Of a stretch of DNA of 64,000 nt, positions 1-7,514 are shown piece by piece; position 1 is the first letter of the stretch, and each line of letters begins with the position of its first letter. The DNA is taken from NCBI RefSeq assembly GCF_030400225.1, contig NZ_VJYB01000006.1:62001-126000 (forward strand), written 5' to 3'. Position numbers and translations under genes: made by a program. A model generated the notes under the pieces. That model ran no database searches. It was not told the DNA's origin and saw only the letters and a list, made by a program, of their open reading frames with translations. This DNA is from Lactobacillus sp. UCMA15818. Its GTDB lineage: Bacteria; Bacillota; Bacilli; Lactobacillales; Lactobacillaceae.

Positions 1-168
1 AAGGGTTCTCACAGAATTGCTCTTAATGAGAATAGCGGAACAAAGAATACAATTCAAAATGTTGCTGAGACACTGGCTGCCATTATCAAGTTCGACAATA
101 CCAGCAAAAAGATCATTAAAATGAGCGATGGGAAAACACCTATTGATGAAGCTTTAACACAAATATAG
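1..168 (+). CDS. C-terminal fragment of NAD(P)H-binding SDR-like oxidoreductase
   Basis: Frame 1 is open from the left edge to a TAG at 166-168, giving 55 residues. The tail (TLAAIIKFDNTSKK, then MSDGKTPIDEAL) resembles the C-termini of small atypical short-chain dehydrogenases common in lactobacilli, where a last helix is followed by a DGxTPIxEAL ending. The Rossmann motif lies outside the window, so the enzyme class is an inference from the tail only. Confidence 0.5.
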   Translation, partial: KGSHRIALNENSGTKNTIQNVAETLAAIIKFDNTSKKIIKMSDGKTPIDEALTQI

Positions 169-294
169 ATTCAGGTTGCTTGATTTTAACCGTAAGCACC
201 CAATAACCGACCGTCCATAAAGCTTAATATTCAATGATTCTATGAGTGAACTGTAGGGTTTATAAATTATCAATGACCCCTAGGATATAGCTGT

Positions 295-323
295 TTTACA
301 TATACACGCAATTGAGGTACAAT
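295..323 (+). promoter_or_regulatory. Sigma-A-type promoter for higBA
   Basis: TTTACA at 295-300 and TACAAT at 318-323 are separated by exactly 17 bases and lie 29 bases upstream of the higB start. An AAAGGA ribosome site is at 340-345. Seen in sequence; promoter function is inferred. Confidence 0.55.
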
Positions 324-351
324 ATAGTTAAATTACGTCAAAGGAAAAACT

Positions 352-639
352 ATGATAAGAAATTTTGCAGACAAGGAAACTAAGAAAATATATAATCAAA
401 AATTTTCTAAGAAGTTGCCTCAATCAATTCAGAAAGTAGCTTTACGAAAGCTAATTATGTTAGATAATGCTACGAATATCAATGATTTAAGAATTCCGCC
501 TGCTAATCATTTGGAACAATTAGTGGGAGATCGAGAAGGACAGTATAGTATAAAAATTAATGCACAATATCGACTTTGTTTTTCAGTTGAAAATCATAGT
601 GATTTTACCAACGTCGAAATTATTGATTATCACCATTAA
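352..639 (+). CDS. higB: HigB/RelE-family toxin
   Basis: This 95-residue protein matches the HigB (plasmid maintenance killer) family, which are ribosome-dependent mRNA endonucleases. It has the family layout: an N-terminal FADKETKKIY segment, a central LEQLVGDREGQYSIKIN strand pair, and the C-terminal YRLCF...VEIIDYHH core. Length is typical (about 92-100). The toxin gene comes first and the antitoxin follows 14 bases later, the usual HigBA order and the reverse of most type II modules. It is preceded by AAAGGA and a sigma-A-type promoter. It looks intact, so the cell should need the partner. Family known; activity inferred. Confidence 0.88.
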   Translation: MIRNFADKETKKIYNQKFSKKLPQSIQKVALRKLIMLDNATNINDLRIPPANHLEQLVGDREGQYSIKINAQYRLCFSVENHSDFTNVEIIDYHH

Positions 640-653
640 GGGGAGTGAATATT

Positions 654-947
654 ATGAGTAAGATCCCAACACCAAAAATTAGCGAAATTTTGAAAGAAGA
701 ATTTATGGAGCCTTTGAACTTCTCAGCCTATGCATTGGCAAAGAAGATCAATGTACCAACGTCTAGAATACAAGATATTTTACATGATCGGCGACAAATC
801 ACTGTTGATACATCTGTTAGATTAGGCAGGTTTTTTGGAGTTTCTGACCGCTATTTTTTAAACTTACAAAATGATATAGATATTCGTAATGCCGAAGAAG
901 AAAAAGGAAATGAGTATAGTCAGATTCAACAATATCAATTTGGATAG
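654..947 (+). CDS. higA: HigA-family antitoxin (XRE helix-turn-helix)
   Basis: The protein is 97 residues. It has an XRE-type helix-turn-helix of the HigA/VapI type: SAYALAKKINVPTSRIQDIL, then the conserved RRQITVDTSVRLGRFFGVS and YFLNLQ. It should bind and neutralise HigB and repress the operon. The reading frame can be extended to a GTG at 645, but GGGGAG at 640-645 is correctly spaced (8 bases) for the ATG at 654, so that start is chosen. The C-terminal 20 residues are polar and likely form the toxin-binding tail. Confidence 0.88.
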   Translation: MSKIPTPKISEILKEEFMEPLNFSAYALAKKINVPTSRIQDILHDRRQITVDTSVRLGRFFGVSDRYFLNLQNDIDIRNAEEEKGNEYSQIQQYQFG

Positions 948-1016
948 ATTTAAATGGCTCTTTGTCAACCGCTGTTGATGAGAAATTTTTATTAGGGGCT
1001 TGACTAAACGTAGGAA

Positions 1017-1157
1017 GAGGCTGGGTCAAAAGTTAAATTTTGATTCAGTTTCTCTATTTATTTCGTATAAACGTGTTTCATAAGTCAAAATTTTCCGTCT
1101 AACTTCGAATTACTCATAGCAAAGTACTCGCTATGTTCGTAATTTCGAGTTAATACT
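1017..1157 (+). repeat. Dispersed terminator-type repeat, copy A (longest)
   Basis: A hairpin (GGGTCAAAAGTTAAATTTTGATT) is followed by a T-rich stretch and a conserved tail containing TATAAACGTGTTTCATAAG. A second, imperfect long inverted repeat (arms about 1100-1120 and 1130-1153) completes it. Copies occur near 12.1, 15.1, 21.8 and 55.5 kb. Here it lies just after higA in the orientation that would end higBA transcription. The gene-free stretch 948-1219 holds essentially this element only. Confidence 0.7.
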
Positions 1158-1219
1158 CAATTTTTGTAAAGCACTTCAGCTTAGCCACATCCCAAAGTAT
1201 GACTTATATAAGCAAATAG

Positions 1220-1248
1220 TTGCGTACGTGTAAAACGTACGTTCTAAT
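1220..1248 (+). promoter_or_regulatory. yefM-yoeB promoter with inverted-repeat operator
   Basis: TTGCGT (1220-1225) and TCTAAT (1243-1248) are spaced by 17 bases. The spacer contains a perfect inverted repeat, CGTACGT-gtaaa-ACGTACG (1223-1241). This is where an autorepressing YefM/YoeB complex would block RNA polymerase. The pattern is seen; the binding protein is inferred. Confidence 0.6.
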
Positions 1249-1268
1249 TTGTCTTAGAGGTGATCAAA

Positions 1269-1532
1269 ATGAAAAACTATACACCCACAAAAGCACGTCA
1301 GCACCTTTATCAGATTTTAAAAGATATCAACCAGCAAAAAAAACCGGTTACAATTACACCTGCTAACGGAAATGAAGATCAAGCAGCCATTATTATTTCT
1401 AAAAAAGATTGGGATTCAATCACTGAGACCTTATATTTGGAAAATACTGGAACATTGGCTAAAGTCCGTGAACGTGTAGATGATGACAGTGGCTTTACTA
1501 ACGCTGATGAAATTGATTGGGATAATCTATGA
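1269..1532 (+). CDS. yefM: Phd/YefM-family antitoxin
   Basis: The product is 87 residues with the Phd/YefM N-terminal DNA-binding fold (NYTPTKARQHLYQILKDI, then PVTITPANG and AAIIISKKDWDSI) and an acidic, flexible C-terminal tail (residues about 65-87) that wraps the toxin. An upstream in-frame GTG at 1260 is possible, but AGAGGTG at 1256-1262 is placed for the ATG at 1269. It overlaps yoeB by four bases (ATGA), the standard coupled arrangement. Autoregulation is likely through the inverted repeat in its promoter. Confidence 0.88.
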   Translation: MKNYTPTKARQHLYQILKDINQQKKPVTITPANGNEDQAAIIISKKDWDSITETLYLENTGTLAKVRERVDDDSGFTNADEIDWDNL

Positions 1533-1795
1533 GTGTTTATCAAGTTGAGATAAAAAACTCTGCTAAAAGTGATTTGAAAAAGTTAAAGAAATCGAACTTA
1601 AAGGACCAATTTTTAAAAACGGTTGCTATTTTAAAAGTGAATTCATACCAGTTAACACAATCATTTGAAAAATTACAGCCAACCGGTCGTGGATTGTATT
1701 CAAGGCGACTAAATGCGCAGCACCGAGTAGTTTATCGTGTAGATGAAGAATTAAAAAAGGTTTACATTTATGCAGCATGGAGCCATTACGAATAA
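1529..1795 (+). CDS. yoeB: YoeB/Txe-family mRNA interferase toxin
   Basis: The product is 88 residues, the normal YoeB length. Family catalytic positions are visible: the Glu in SFEKLQPTGRG, the Arg in the RRLNAQHRVVYR core, and the C-terminal His-Tyr of SHYE. YoeB cleaves mRNA at the ribosomal A site. It is translationally coupled to yefM and followed directly by a strong hairpin terminator, so the pair forms a closed two-gene unit. It appears intact. Confidence 0.9.
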   Translation: MSVYQVEIKNSAKSDLKKLKKSNLKDQFLKTVAILKVNSYQLTQSFEKLQPTGRGLYSRRLNAQHRVVYRVDEELKKVYIYAAWSHYE

Positions 1796-1798
1796 CTA

Positions 1799-1850
1799 AA
1801 AAAACTAGCAAAATAGATCCTGAATTTGGGAGAAATTTTGCTAGTTTTTT
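1799..1850 (+). terminator. Rho-independent terminator after yoeB
   Basis: AAAACTAGCAAAAT and ATTTTGCTAGTTTT form a long stem around a loop of about 20 bases, and the right arm runs into six T's. Confidence 0.8.
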
Positions 1851-1914
1851 GCTTAATTTCGCTTCTTTAGAGTGTTCGGAAAATCAATAGGAAATGTTTG
1901 ACCACACTATACTG

Positions 1915-2091
1915 TTAGAAATATTCTGGAATGCTCCTATCTGTTAAAAAACAGTCGATTATGTAATCCCAAGGAGAACGTACCTCTGTATCGGAAGATA
2001 CCTTTCCATTAAAAATTGGCCGCCATCTGTGATTCTTCTTCACAACTTTATATTGCCGCTTAAACTGAGTGGTTGGAGTTATTTTACTCAT
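1915..2091 (-). pseudogene. Truncated YafQ-like toxin remnant
   Basis: A 58-residue frame begins MSKITPTTQFKRQYKVVKK, matching the N-terminus of a YafQ-type toxin. It continues with WRPIF and a SPWDYIIDCFLTDRSIPEYF segment, then stops at TAA (1915-1917). Full YafQ proteins run to about 90-110 residues and carry their catalytic His and Phe residues nearer the C-terminus, so this copy should be inactive. It overlaps the upstream antitoxin frame by eight bases, as in intact dinJ-yafQ pairs. Not recognised elsewhere in the window. Confidence 0.6.
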
Positions 2092-2353
2092 TTAACAACT
2101 GCTCCAACTCTTGCTTATTAGTCGCACTCTTTAATTCTGTAGTCCCTGCAAGGTCTTCAGCCACCTCAGTTAATGACCTAGCAACCTGATTGTTTGGAAA
2201 ACCATAATGCTGTGGTAATCCATTGTTAGCCACGGTTGTCACAACTACTCGCATGAATTCGGACATAGTTAAGCCGTGTTGAGCTAGTTGTTCCTGGGCC
2301 TTTTTCTTAATTACTGGGTCGACTCTAGTGTTAATTCTGGAACTAGTTGCTAT
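2084..2353 (-). pseudogene. DinJ/RelB-type antitoxin with mutated start codon
   Basis: The frame encodes the RelB/DinJ ribbon-helix-helix segment (TSSRINTRVDPVIKKKAQEQL, LTMSEFMRV) and an intact C-terminal part of 60 residues. The codon where the family's ATG should be (2351-2353, before GCA ACT AGT) reads ATA, and a TAG lies just upstream in frame. From ATA the protein would be 89 residues, the usual DinJ length. The first ATG (2266) would remove the DNA-binding ribbon. Either an ATA start is used weakly or the antitoxin is dead; the partner toxin is also truncated. Confidence 0.6.
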
Positions 2354-2579
2354 GTTAGCCTATCATCAGTCCTTTCTTTTATAATTGTACGCCATACTTC
2401 ACACAGAGCAAAAAAGAGTGTTATTATGTAACAAATTGCCGTACCAATAAAAGATTCTAATGTTCTTAAAGAAGTCAAAGATACCTTACTCAATAAAATT
2501 TTTTGAAAACATTTGAAAAAAATTTGTATTTAATTTCCTGCATTAAACTGAACCAACTATGTACAAAATCAAGAAAAAA

Positions 2580-2624
2580 AGAACTCGAAGCAGTATAGCT
2601 TCTAAGTTCTGTATAAAATTATTA
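2580..2624 (-). repeat. 45-bp hairpin repeat, copy 1
   Basis: This stretch, starting GAACTCGAAGCAG and ending TAAAATTATT, recurs identically at about 21521-21563. It forms a stem (GAACT-CGAAGC with GCTTCT-AAGTTC). Read leftward it ends in a run of T's, so it can act as a terminator for the decayed ClC gene. Nothing else is visible in the 2354-2635 gap. Confidence 0.65.
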
Positions 2625-2635
2625 AATCTATTCTA

Positions 2636-3909
2636 TTATTGCCCTTTTAAAACTAATTTGGAAACTATCATCGCTATTGATACTCCTAAGCCTAATGGCA
2701 AAATAGCCGAATAGCCGAATAGCTCAAATGACAAATTTCCAAAATCATCATTAATGCCATTAATGGTGCTTACTGAGATGCTGCAAGCAAACTGCATTGC
2801 CAAAGCGAAAGCCCTGGAAAAAAATTTTGGAGCATAAGTCCAAAAATTGTGCCCATTACAGCCCCAATTGAAATTGATGGTGTCAGTGTTCCGCCAGAGG
2901 CTCCACTTTTAATTGTTAAAACCGTTACGACTGCTTTTATTATCGCTCCGACAAGTAGTAACAACAAAAACTTGTGATTGATTGTATCGATTGATAATTG
3001 AGCTAAAGCACGACCATTTCCCATAATCTCTGGAAAAACAGTTGCTATAACACCCGTTAATAAACCAGTTAGCGGCAATTGCCACAAAATATTTTTATCT
3101 TTAGTCTGTTTATAGCCTGCCCATTTAAATGCTTGGCGAAAGAAGGCTCCTGCTAAACCACAAATTGGTGCTGCAAAAATTACAAATAGCAAAAATTTCA
3201 AAGAAAAATTTTGCTTTCCAACTAAATAGTAAGGGCCAATTCCCTTAAAGATTGTACCAATTAACATTGAAGTTGATGACATCACTAAACTGACAGCAAC
3301 TGTTTTTTTGCTCACATCCTTTAGTAATACCTCAACACAAAACAACATACCAGTTAACGGGGCACCATACACACCGGCGAAACCTGCTCCGGCAGCTGCT
3401 GCAATCAGCAACTTTTGATCACTCATGCTCAAAGAAAAATTTATTTTTTTCAAAAAATAATTCCAGCGTTGGGCAAGCATTGCTCCGGCCTCACGAGGTG
3501 CTAGTTCTCTACCAACTGATCCGCCAGTTGCTACATAAAATATTTGCGTCATAACATGGATGGTCGTTTGAACAGCTGGCATATTTTTGCCAGAAATTGC
3601 CTTTGCAATTGGAACTGTTTGTTTAAACTTTGTCCGCAAAATCCACCAAATAAACCCAGCGACACTTGCACCTAAAAAAACCGAGAACATTCTGTGTAGT
3701 GGAGAAATCAAAAGTGAAGCAGGATTAGCTGCACTTTCTTGAAAATTCAAAAATAATTGCTCAACTTCAGCCAGCAATAAGCTTAATAAGAGTGAACTAA
3801 TTCCGACAATAATACCTAGAACTAAAGTTGAAAGAAACAAAATTAAATTCTTTTTTTTATTAATACTAGCTGCGTATTTAAAATACTCAGCAATATCCTG
3901 ACCAACCAA
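2636..3909 (-). pseudogene. ClC-family chloride channel/antiporter, disrupted
   Basis: The first 379 codons encode a ClC membrane protein with the selectivity-filter signatures GSVGRELAPREAGAM and GASGGTLTPSISIGA and about ten membrane segments. After SLLAASQ there is a TAA where the family continues QAPL; the following codons still read APLMALMM, consistent with CAA to TAA. Further on an 8-bp tandem duplication (ATAGCCGA, 2703-2718) shifts the frame. Removing one unit restores a family-like tail ending at the TAA at 2636-2638. The start is also unclear: a TTG at 3909 without a good ribosome site, while upstream codons still read WISKNIDLVGQ. Probably a decaying gene. Confidence 0.75.
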
Positions 3910-3973
3910 ATCAATGTTTTTTGAGATCCACGAACCATAATTTTCCCAACTTATATCACACTCCCAGATACTA

Positions 3974-4027
3974 TAAAATGAACCCCAAAAAATTAGACAA
4001 AAAATCTAACTTTTGGGGTTCATTTTA
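3974..4027. terminator. Long perfect-arm hairpin with IS-end-like sequence
   Basis: TAAAATGAACCCC...AATTAGA and TCTAAC...GGGGTTCATTTTA pair over about 23 bases around a short A-rich loop. It lies downstream of the leftward SemiSWEET gene and can end its transcript. The arm (GAACCCCAAAA..TTAGAC) resembles terminal inverted repeats of IS150-group elements as I remember them; a sister hairpin lies at 55.5 kb. Confidence 0.65.
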
Positions 4028-4048
4028 TTATTAGTCAACTCTTTTTAC

Positions 4049-4363
4049 CTAGTGGATGTATATCGTAACCACTGTGAATAATCCAAAAAAAATGCCCGGA
4101 ACATTGGCGATTATTACAGGCCAATCTTTATATGTTTTGTTCCAGCCATAGCCAGTCCATAACGAAGCATTCACCATTGCTACAAACGGTTGTAGAAACC
4201 CGACTGGATGCCCTGAAAAATTACTAATAATTTGAGGAATATATGAAATATACATCGCAATGCACATAACGGTTGCCAGTTTGCTTAATAATTTGAGACG
4301 CCTAATCCTATCAGCGGATACAGCAGTTTCTCCTTCTGGGTATTTTGATGTGTCAATTCTCAT
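4049..4363 (-). CDS. SemiSWEET-family small sugar transporter
   Basis: The product is 104 residues with three predicted membrane helices (about 25-45, 55-75 and 82-103) and the PQ-loop signature YISYIPQIISN in the first. This fits the half-size bacterial SWEET proteins that dimerise to move mono- or disaccharides across the membrane. A charged N-terminal 20 residues precede helix 1. The start has GGAGAAAAAC well placed. It stands alone between two hairpin regions, so the substrate cannot be told from context, although the rhamnose locus begins next door. Confidence 0.8.
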   Translation of the reverse strand: MRIDTSKYPEGETAVSADRIRRLKLLSKLATVMCIAMYISYIPQIISNFSGHPVGFLQPFVAMVNASLWTGYGWNKTYKDWPVIIANVPGIFFGLFTVVTIYIH

Positions 4364-4484
4364 ATGTTTTTCTCCTTATTGGTTAAAGTATACATTACAG
4401 CTTAACATTGTTTTTTGGAAACGTAAAAATTAATGGGGAGAAAAGACAATTGAGTAACATCCATACATTATATCTTACTGTAAA

Positions 4485-5468
4485 TTATAATCCATTTTTT
4501 CGTTGCTCCGATGGCAATTCTTTATAAAATTCAAAGTATTTTTTGTAAAAAAAACTATAGTTTGAAATTCCGACAGCCTGCGCAATTTGGTTAATCGGGA
4601 GTGTTGTTGAGGTAATTAGGACGTTTGCCTGTGTTAACCTTTTTTTTAATACCGTTTCTGAAAATGACCTTCCAACTTCCTTCTTAAAGAGGTTGCTGAA
4701 ATAGTTTTTATTGTAATTATATTTTTCAGCTACTTGTTTTAGGTTAATATCAGTGTAGTTTTTGTCGATTTCGTCTAGTACCTCAATCATTATTTTCCTT
4801 GTTTTACTTTGCGGTTCATTTTCTAAAATACGATAATTTCTGACCAGATTTGTGATTAAAATTTGTAAACACGCCTTGATAACTGTATCTGAAAATTCCC
4901 TCTTCAAAAAATATTCTTCAATAATTTCATCCATTATCTGTGAAATCTTGTAATTTTTTGCCGTTCTAAAAATCAAAAAATCTTTTTTTTGATTTGACTT
5001 CATTGAGCTTTTCAATAAAAAATCATATAAAACGCTGCGACTTCGCCTTAGGTCTTTCAATAAATCAATGTTGATATTGCTATTTCTAAATAAAATATTA
5101 ATCAACAAGTCACTCTCACTAAGTGCCCCAATCGAATGTGTTGCTCCAACATCTAATAATAATAAATCTCCCCTATTTAACACAACTTTTTCTCCATCTA
5201 CTGCTTGAACTGATTTCCCCTCAAGCATGTAATTGATTTCTAAAAAAGAATGTGAATGGGTTGGATAAGGAGCAAATCTGTTGTGCTTACTTATATAAAT
5301 ATCCTTGTTCTTAAAAAAATAGTTATTTAGAACTTTAAAACTGTTTGTTTGCCCTGTTCGCTCAATTGTATTTGCTGGTATTTCTTCTAGATAACACTCA
5401 TCTTGCTTTTGTTTGGTTTCAATTGGGTTTAAAGTTCTTAGCATGGTCATAACTCTTCGATTTAACAT
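4485..5468 (-). CDS. AraC-family transcriptional regulator (probable rhamnose regulator)
   Basis: The protein is 327 residues. Residues about 50-150 form a cupin-like sensor (YPTHSHSFLEINYMLEG, then a GDLLLLD turn). The last 100 form the double AraC helix-turn-helix (INLKQVAEKYNYNKNYFSNLFKK, and INQIAQAVGISNYSFFYKKYF). This is the layout of RhaR/RhaS-type sugar regulators. It lies at the 3' end of the rhamnose cluster in the same direction but after its terminator and an AEC gene, so it probably has its own promoter. Control of rhamnose genes is inferred from position and from inverted repeats upstream of their promoter. Confidence 0.8.
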   Translation of the reverse strand: MLNRRVMTMLRTLNPIETKQKQDECYLEEIPANTIERTGQTNSFKVLNNYFFKNKDIYISKHNRFAPYPTHSHSFLEINYMLEGKSVQAVDGEKVVLNRGDLLLLDVGATHSIGALSESDLLINILFRNSNINIDLLKDLRRSRSVLYDFLLKSSMKSNQKKDFLIFRTAKNYKISQIMDEIIEEYFLKREFSDTVIKACLQILITNLVRNYRILENEPQSKTRKIMIEVLDEIDKNYTDINLKQVAEKYNYNKNYFSNLFKKEVGRSFSETVLKKRLTQANVLITSTTLPINQIAQAVGISNYSFFYKKYFEFYKELPSEQRKNGL

Positions 5469-5676
5469 TTTTTCATCCCCCTATAATTACTCGAAAAGCC
5501 AATATGAATATGTAACTTCAAAGGCTTTTTGAATATTACTTTTAAAGAATGAGCACTAAAAAACATATTCGTTTACAGCTTAACAAATCTCAAAAGAAAG
5601 TCAAAATCTCATTGCAATACTCTTAATTTTAAATCCTTTTTCAGGTAAAATCACTTTATCGCTTATAACACACTCT

Positions 5677-6576
5677 CTAAATCATCCAATTTAAAATCAT
5701 TGTAATTGTTACAACAGAGAAGATGGTGCTGACTAAAGTACAACTAGAAACATATTGCGGTTTTTTGTCAAACTCAATTGCATATAACGTAGTGTTTGCC
5801 GCACTAGGCATCGCTGACATTAATACAAATACAACCATCATACTGTAACTAAGCATTAGCATAGTTGCTATAAAGTAAGCTATCAGTGGAGATATTACCA
5901 ATCGAAATAAGCATGCCCACCCTGCTGTACGCCAATCTACTTTTTGAAAGTGAATCTCTGCCAATTGCATTCCTAAGACTAGCATGATGATTGGTATTGT
6001 TGTATTCCCTATTAAGTTGACACTCTTCATAAGAAAATTGGGTACCACAACATTACACTTATTTAATAAAATTGCTGGTAATATAACATAGTTCATCGGT
6101 TGCTTAAAAATATTTGTCAAGGGCTTCCTTATCCCTGAACTCTTATCAGATGCCACATATATTCCTACTGTTCCCATCAATATATTATGAAAAATCATAA
6201 TTGCCATTCCATATTGTAATTTTGCACCACCAAATGCAAACATTATTATAGGTATCCCGAAATTCCCACTATTCGGAAAACAAATTGATAACAAAAATGC
6301 ATCCCTCTCATCCTGATCTAACCCCCAAAAACGGCTAAACACTACTCCTATGATAATTAACAGTATCAATATTATACTTGTCACAATGATAATGGTTACG
6401 AATTTACTATTGATGGAGTATTTATAAAATGTTTGAAATACCAAAAAAGGAAGAAGCAAATATATAGCTATATTTGAGAGTGGCTTAATAGCCATCTGTG
6501 TTTTTATTTTGAAAATAAATCCACTAGCAAAAATTAATATCACCGGCAGCATCACATTCTCAAAAATATTCATCAT
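5677..6576 (-). CDS. AEC (auxin efflux carrier)-family transporter
   Basis: The protein is 299 residues with about ten hydrophobic helices and the AEC core segments FPNSGNFGIPI and ILLNKCNVVVP. Lactobacillus relatives move malate, lactate or similar organic acids. GGTGGGG lies just before the ATGATG start. It is separated from rhaD by a clear terminator, so it is not firmly part of the rhamnose transcript. A role in exporting an organic acid from rhamnose fermentation is possible but only inferred from position. Confidence 0.75.
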   Translation of the reverse strand: MMNIFENVMLPVILIFASGFIFKIKTQMAIKPLSNIAIYLLLPFLVFQTFYKYSINSKFVTIIIVTSIILILLIIIGVVFSRFWGLDQDERDAFLLSICFPNSGNFGIPIIMFAFGGAKLQYGMAIMIFHNILMGTVGIYVASDKSSGIRKPLTNIFKQPMNYVILPAILLNKCNVVVPNFLMKSVNLIGNTTIPIIMLVLGMQLAEIHFQKVDWRTAGWACLFRLVISPLIAYFIATMLMLSYSMMVVFVLMSAMPSAANTTLYAIEFDKKPQYVSSCTLVSTIFSVVTITMILNWMI

Positions 6577-6603
6577 TTCATCCCCACCATATAATCTACA
6601 TTA

Positions 6604-6647
6604 AAAAAATAAAGCCACTGTAACTTTTCTTAGTTACTTGACTTTAT
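6604..6647 (-). terminator. Rho-independent terminator of the rhamnose operon
   Basis: Read leftward, AATAAAGTCAAGTAAC pairs with GTTAC..GCTTTATT and is followed by a run of T's directly after the rhaD stop codon. Confidence 0.75.
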
Positions 6648-6661
6648 TCTTATTATTTTCC

Positions 6662-7477
6662 TTAAATAAATGCTGGATTTGCAACAACATTAAATGCCGC
6701 AGCTAATTCCTTCAATTGTTCATCAGAGATAGACTGTCTAATCTCTCCGCCTTGTGCCCCAATTTGTGAATAGATTGTTGCAGCTTTTTCAACCGTTTCG
6801 ATCAAGCCAAATGTCTCATCTAAGTCTGAACCTACTCCAAACAACCCATGATGTGGCCACATTACTACACGAAAATCTTGCATTTTACTTGCCGTTGCCT
6901 TGCCAATAGCTGTTGTGCCCGGTGTCATATATGGAATCAAACCTACACCTTCTGGAAAGACTACCAAAGATTCTGCTTGCATCTTCCACAAAAGTCGTGA
7001 GATATGTCCCTCGTTTAAATCTTGTGTGAATGACAATGCAATCACATTTGTTGGATGACAATGCATTACAACTCTATGAGTCTTATCGAATTTTAATCTT
7101 TCAATATGTGTCATCAAATGACTTGGAAATTCTGATGTTGGCTTACCGCCATCTTCAAAGCCCCACAATAAATCTGCCTTTTGGCCATCAGATGTAATCT
7201 GAACCAAGCCTAAGTCAAGTGTTGGTTGATTAATTACATTTCGGAAATACCGTCCTGTTCCAGTAACCAAGAAATATTCCTTTGCTAATGGAGATGCATC
7301 AAAGCCAAGCACAAAAGTTTTTTTAACTTCTCTAACATCAGCAAAATCAGCTAAATCGGTACTATCGATTCTCAATGAAACATTGCCACCATTGCGTTCG
7401 TCCCAGCCATGTACGTAGGACTCATGGGTAACTTCGCATATTTTCTTTACAAATTTTGAATTTACAAATTTAGTCAT
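6662..7477 (-). CDS. rhaD: L-rhamnulose-1-phosphate aldolase
   Basis: The protein is 271 residues, normal for RhaD, a class II zinc aldolase. It splits L-rhamnulose-1-phosphate into dihydroxyacetone phosphate and L-lactaldehyde. Visible marks are the N-terminal GWDERNGGNVSLR motif, the ligand histidines in VVMHCHPTN (about residues 137-141) with a general-base Glu upstream, and the third zinc His in VMWPHHGLFG. It is the last gene of the rhaT-B-M-A-D transcript and is followed by a terminator. Confidence 0.93.
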   Translation of the reverse strand: MTKFVNSKFVKKICEVTHESYVHGWDERNGGNVSLRIDSTDLADFADVREVKKTFVLGFDASPLAKEYFLVTGTGRYFRNVINQPTLDLGLVQITSDGQKADLLWGFEDGGKPTSEFPSHLMTHIERLKFDKTHRVVMHCHPTNVIALSFTQDLNEGHISRLLWKMQAESLVVFPEGVGLIPYMTPGTTAIGKATASKMQDFRVVMWPHHGLFGVGSDLDETFGLIETVEKAATIYSQIGAQGGEIRQSISDEQLKELAAAFNVVANPAFI

Positions 7478-7514
7478 TATACTTTTCTCCCTAGTTTATG
7501 TCTGTTGTTTGCAT

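Noticed and set aside
817-1029. Minus-strand frame of 70 residues over higA
   Set aside because: It overlaps higA and the repeat, has no ribosome site and no family resemblance.
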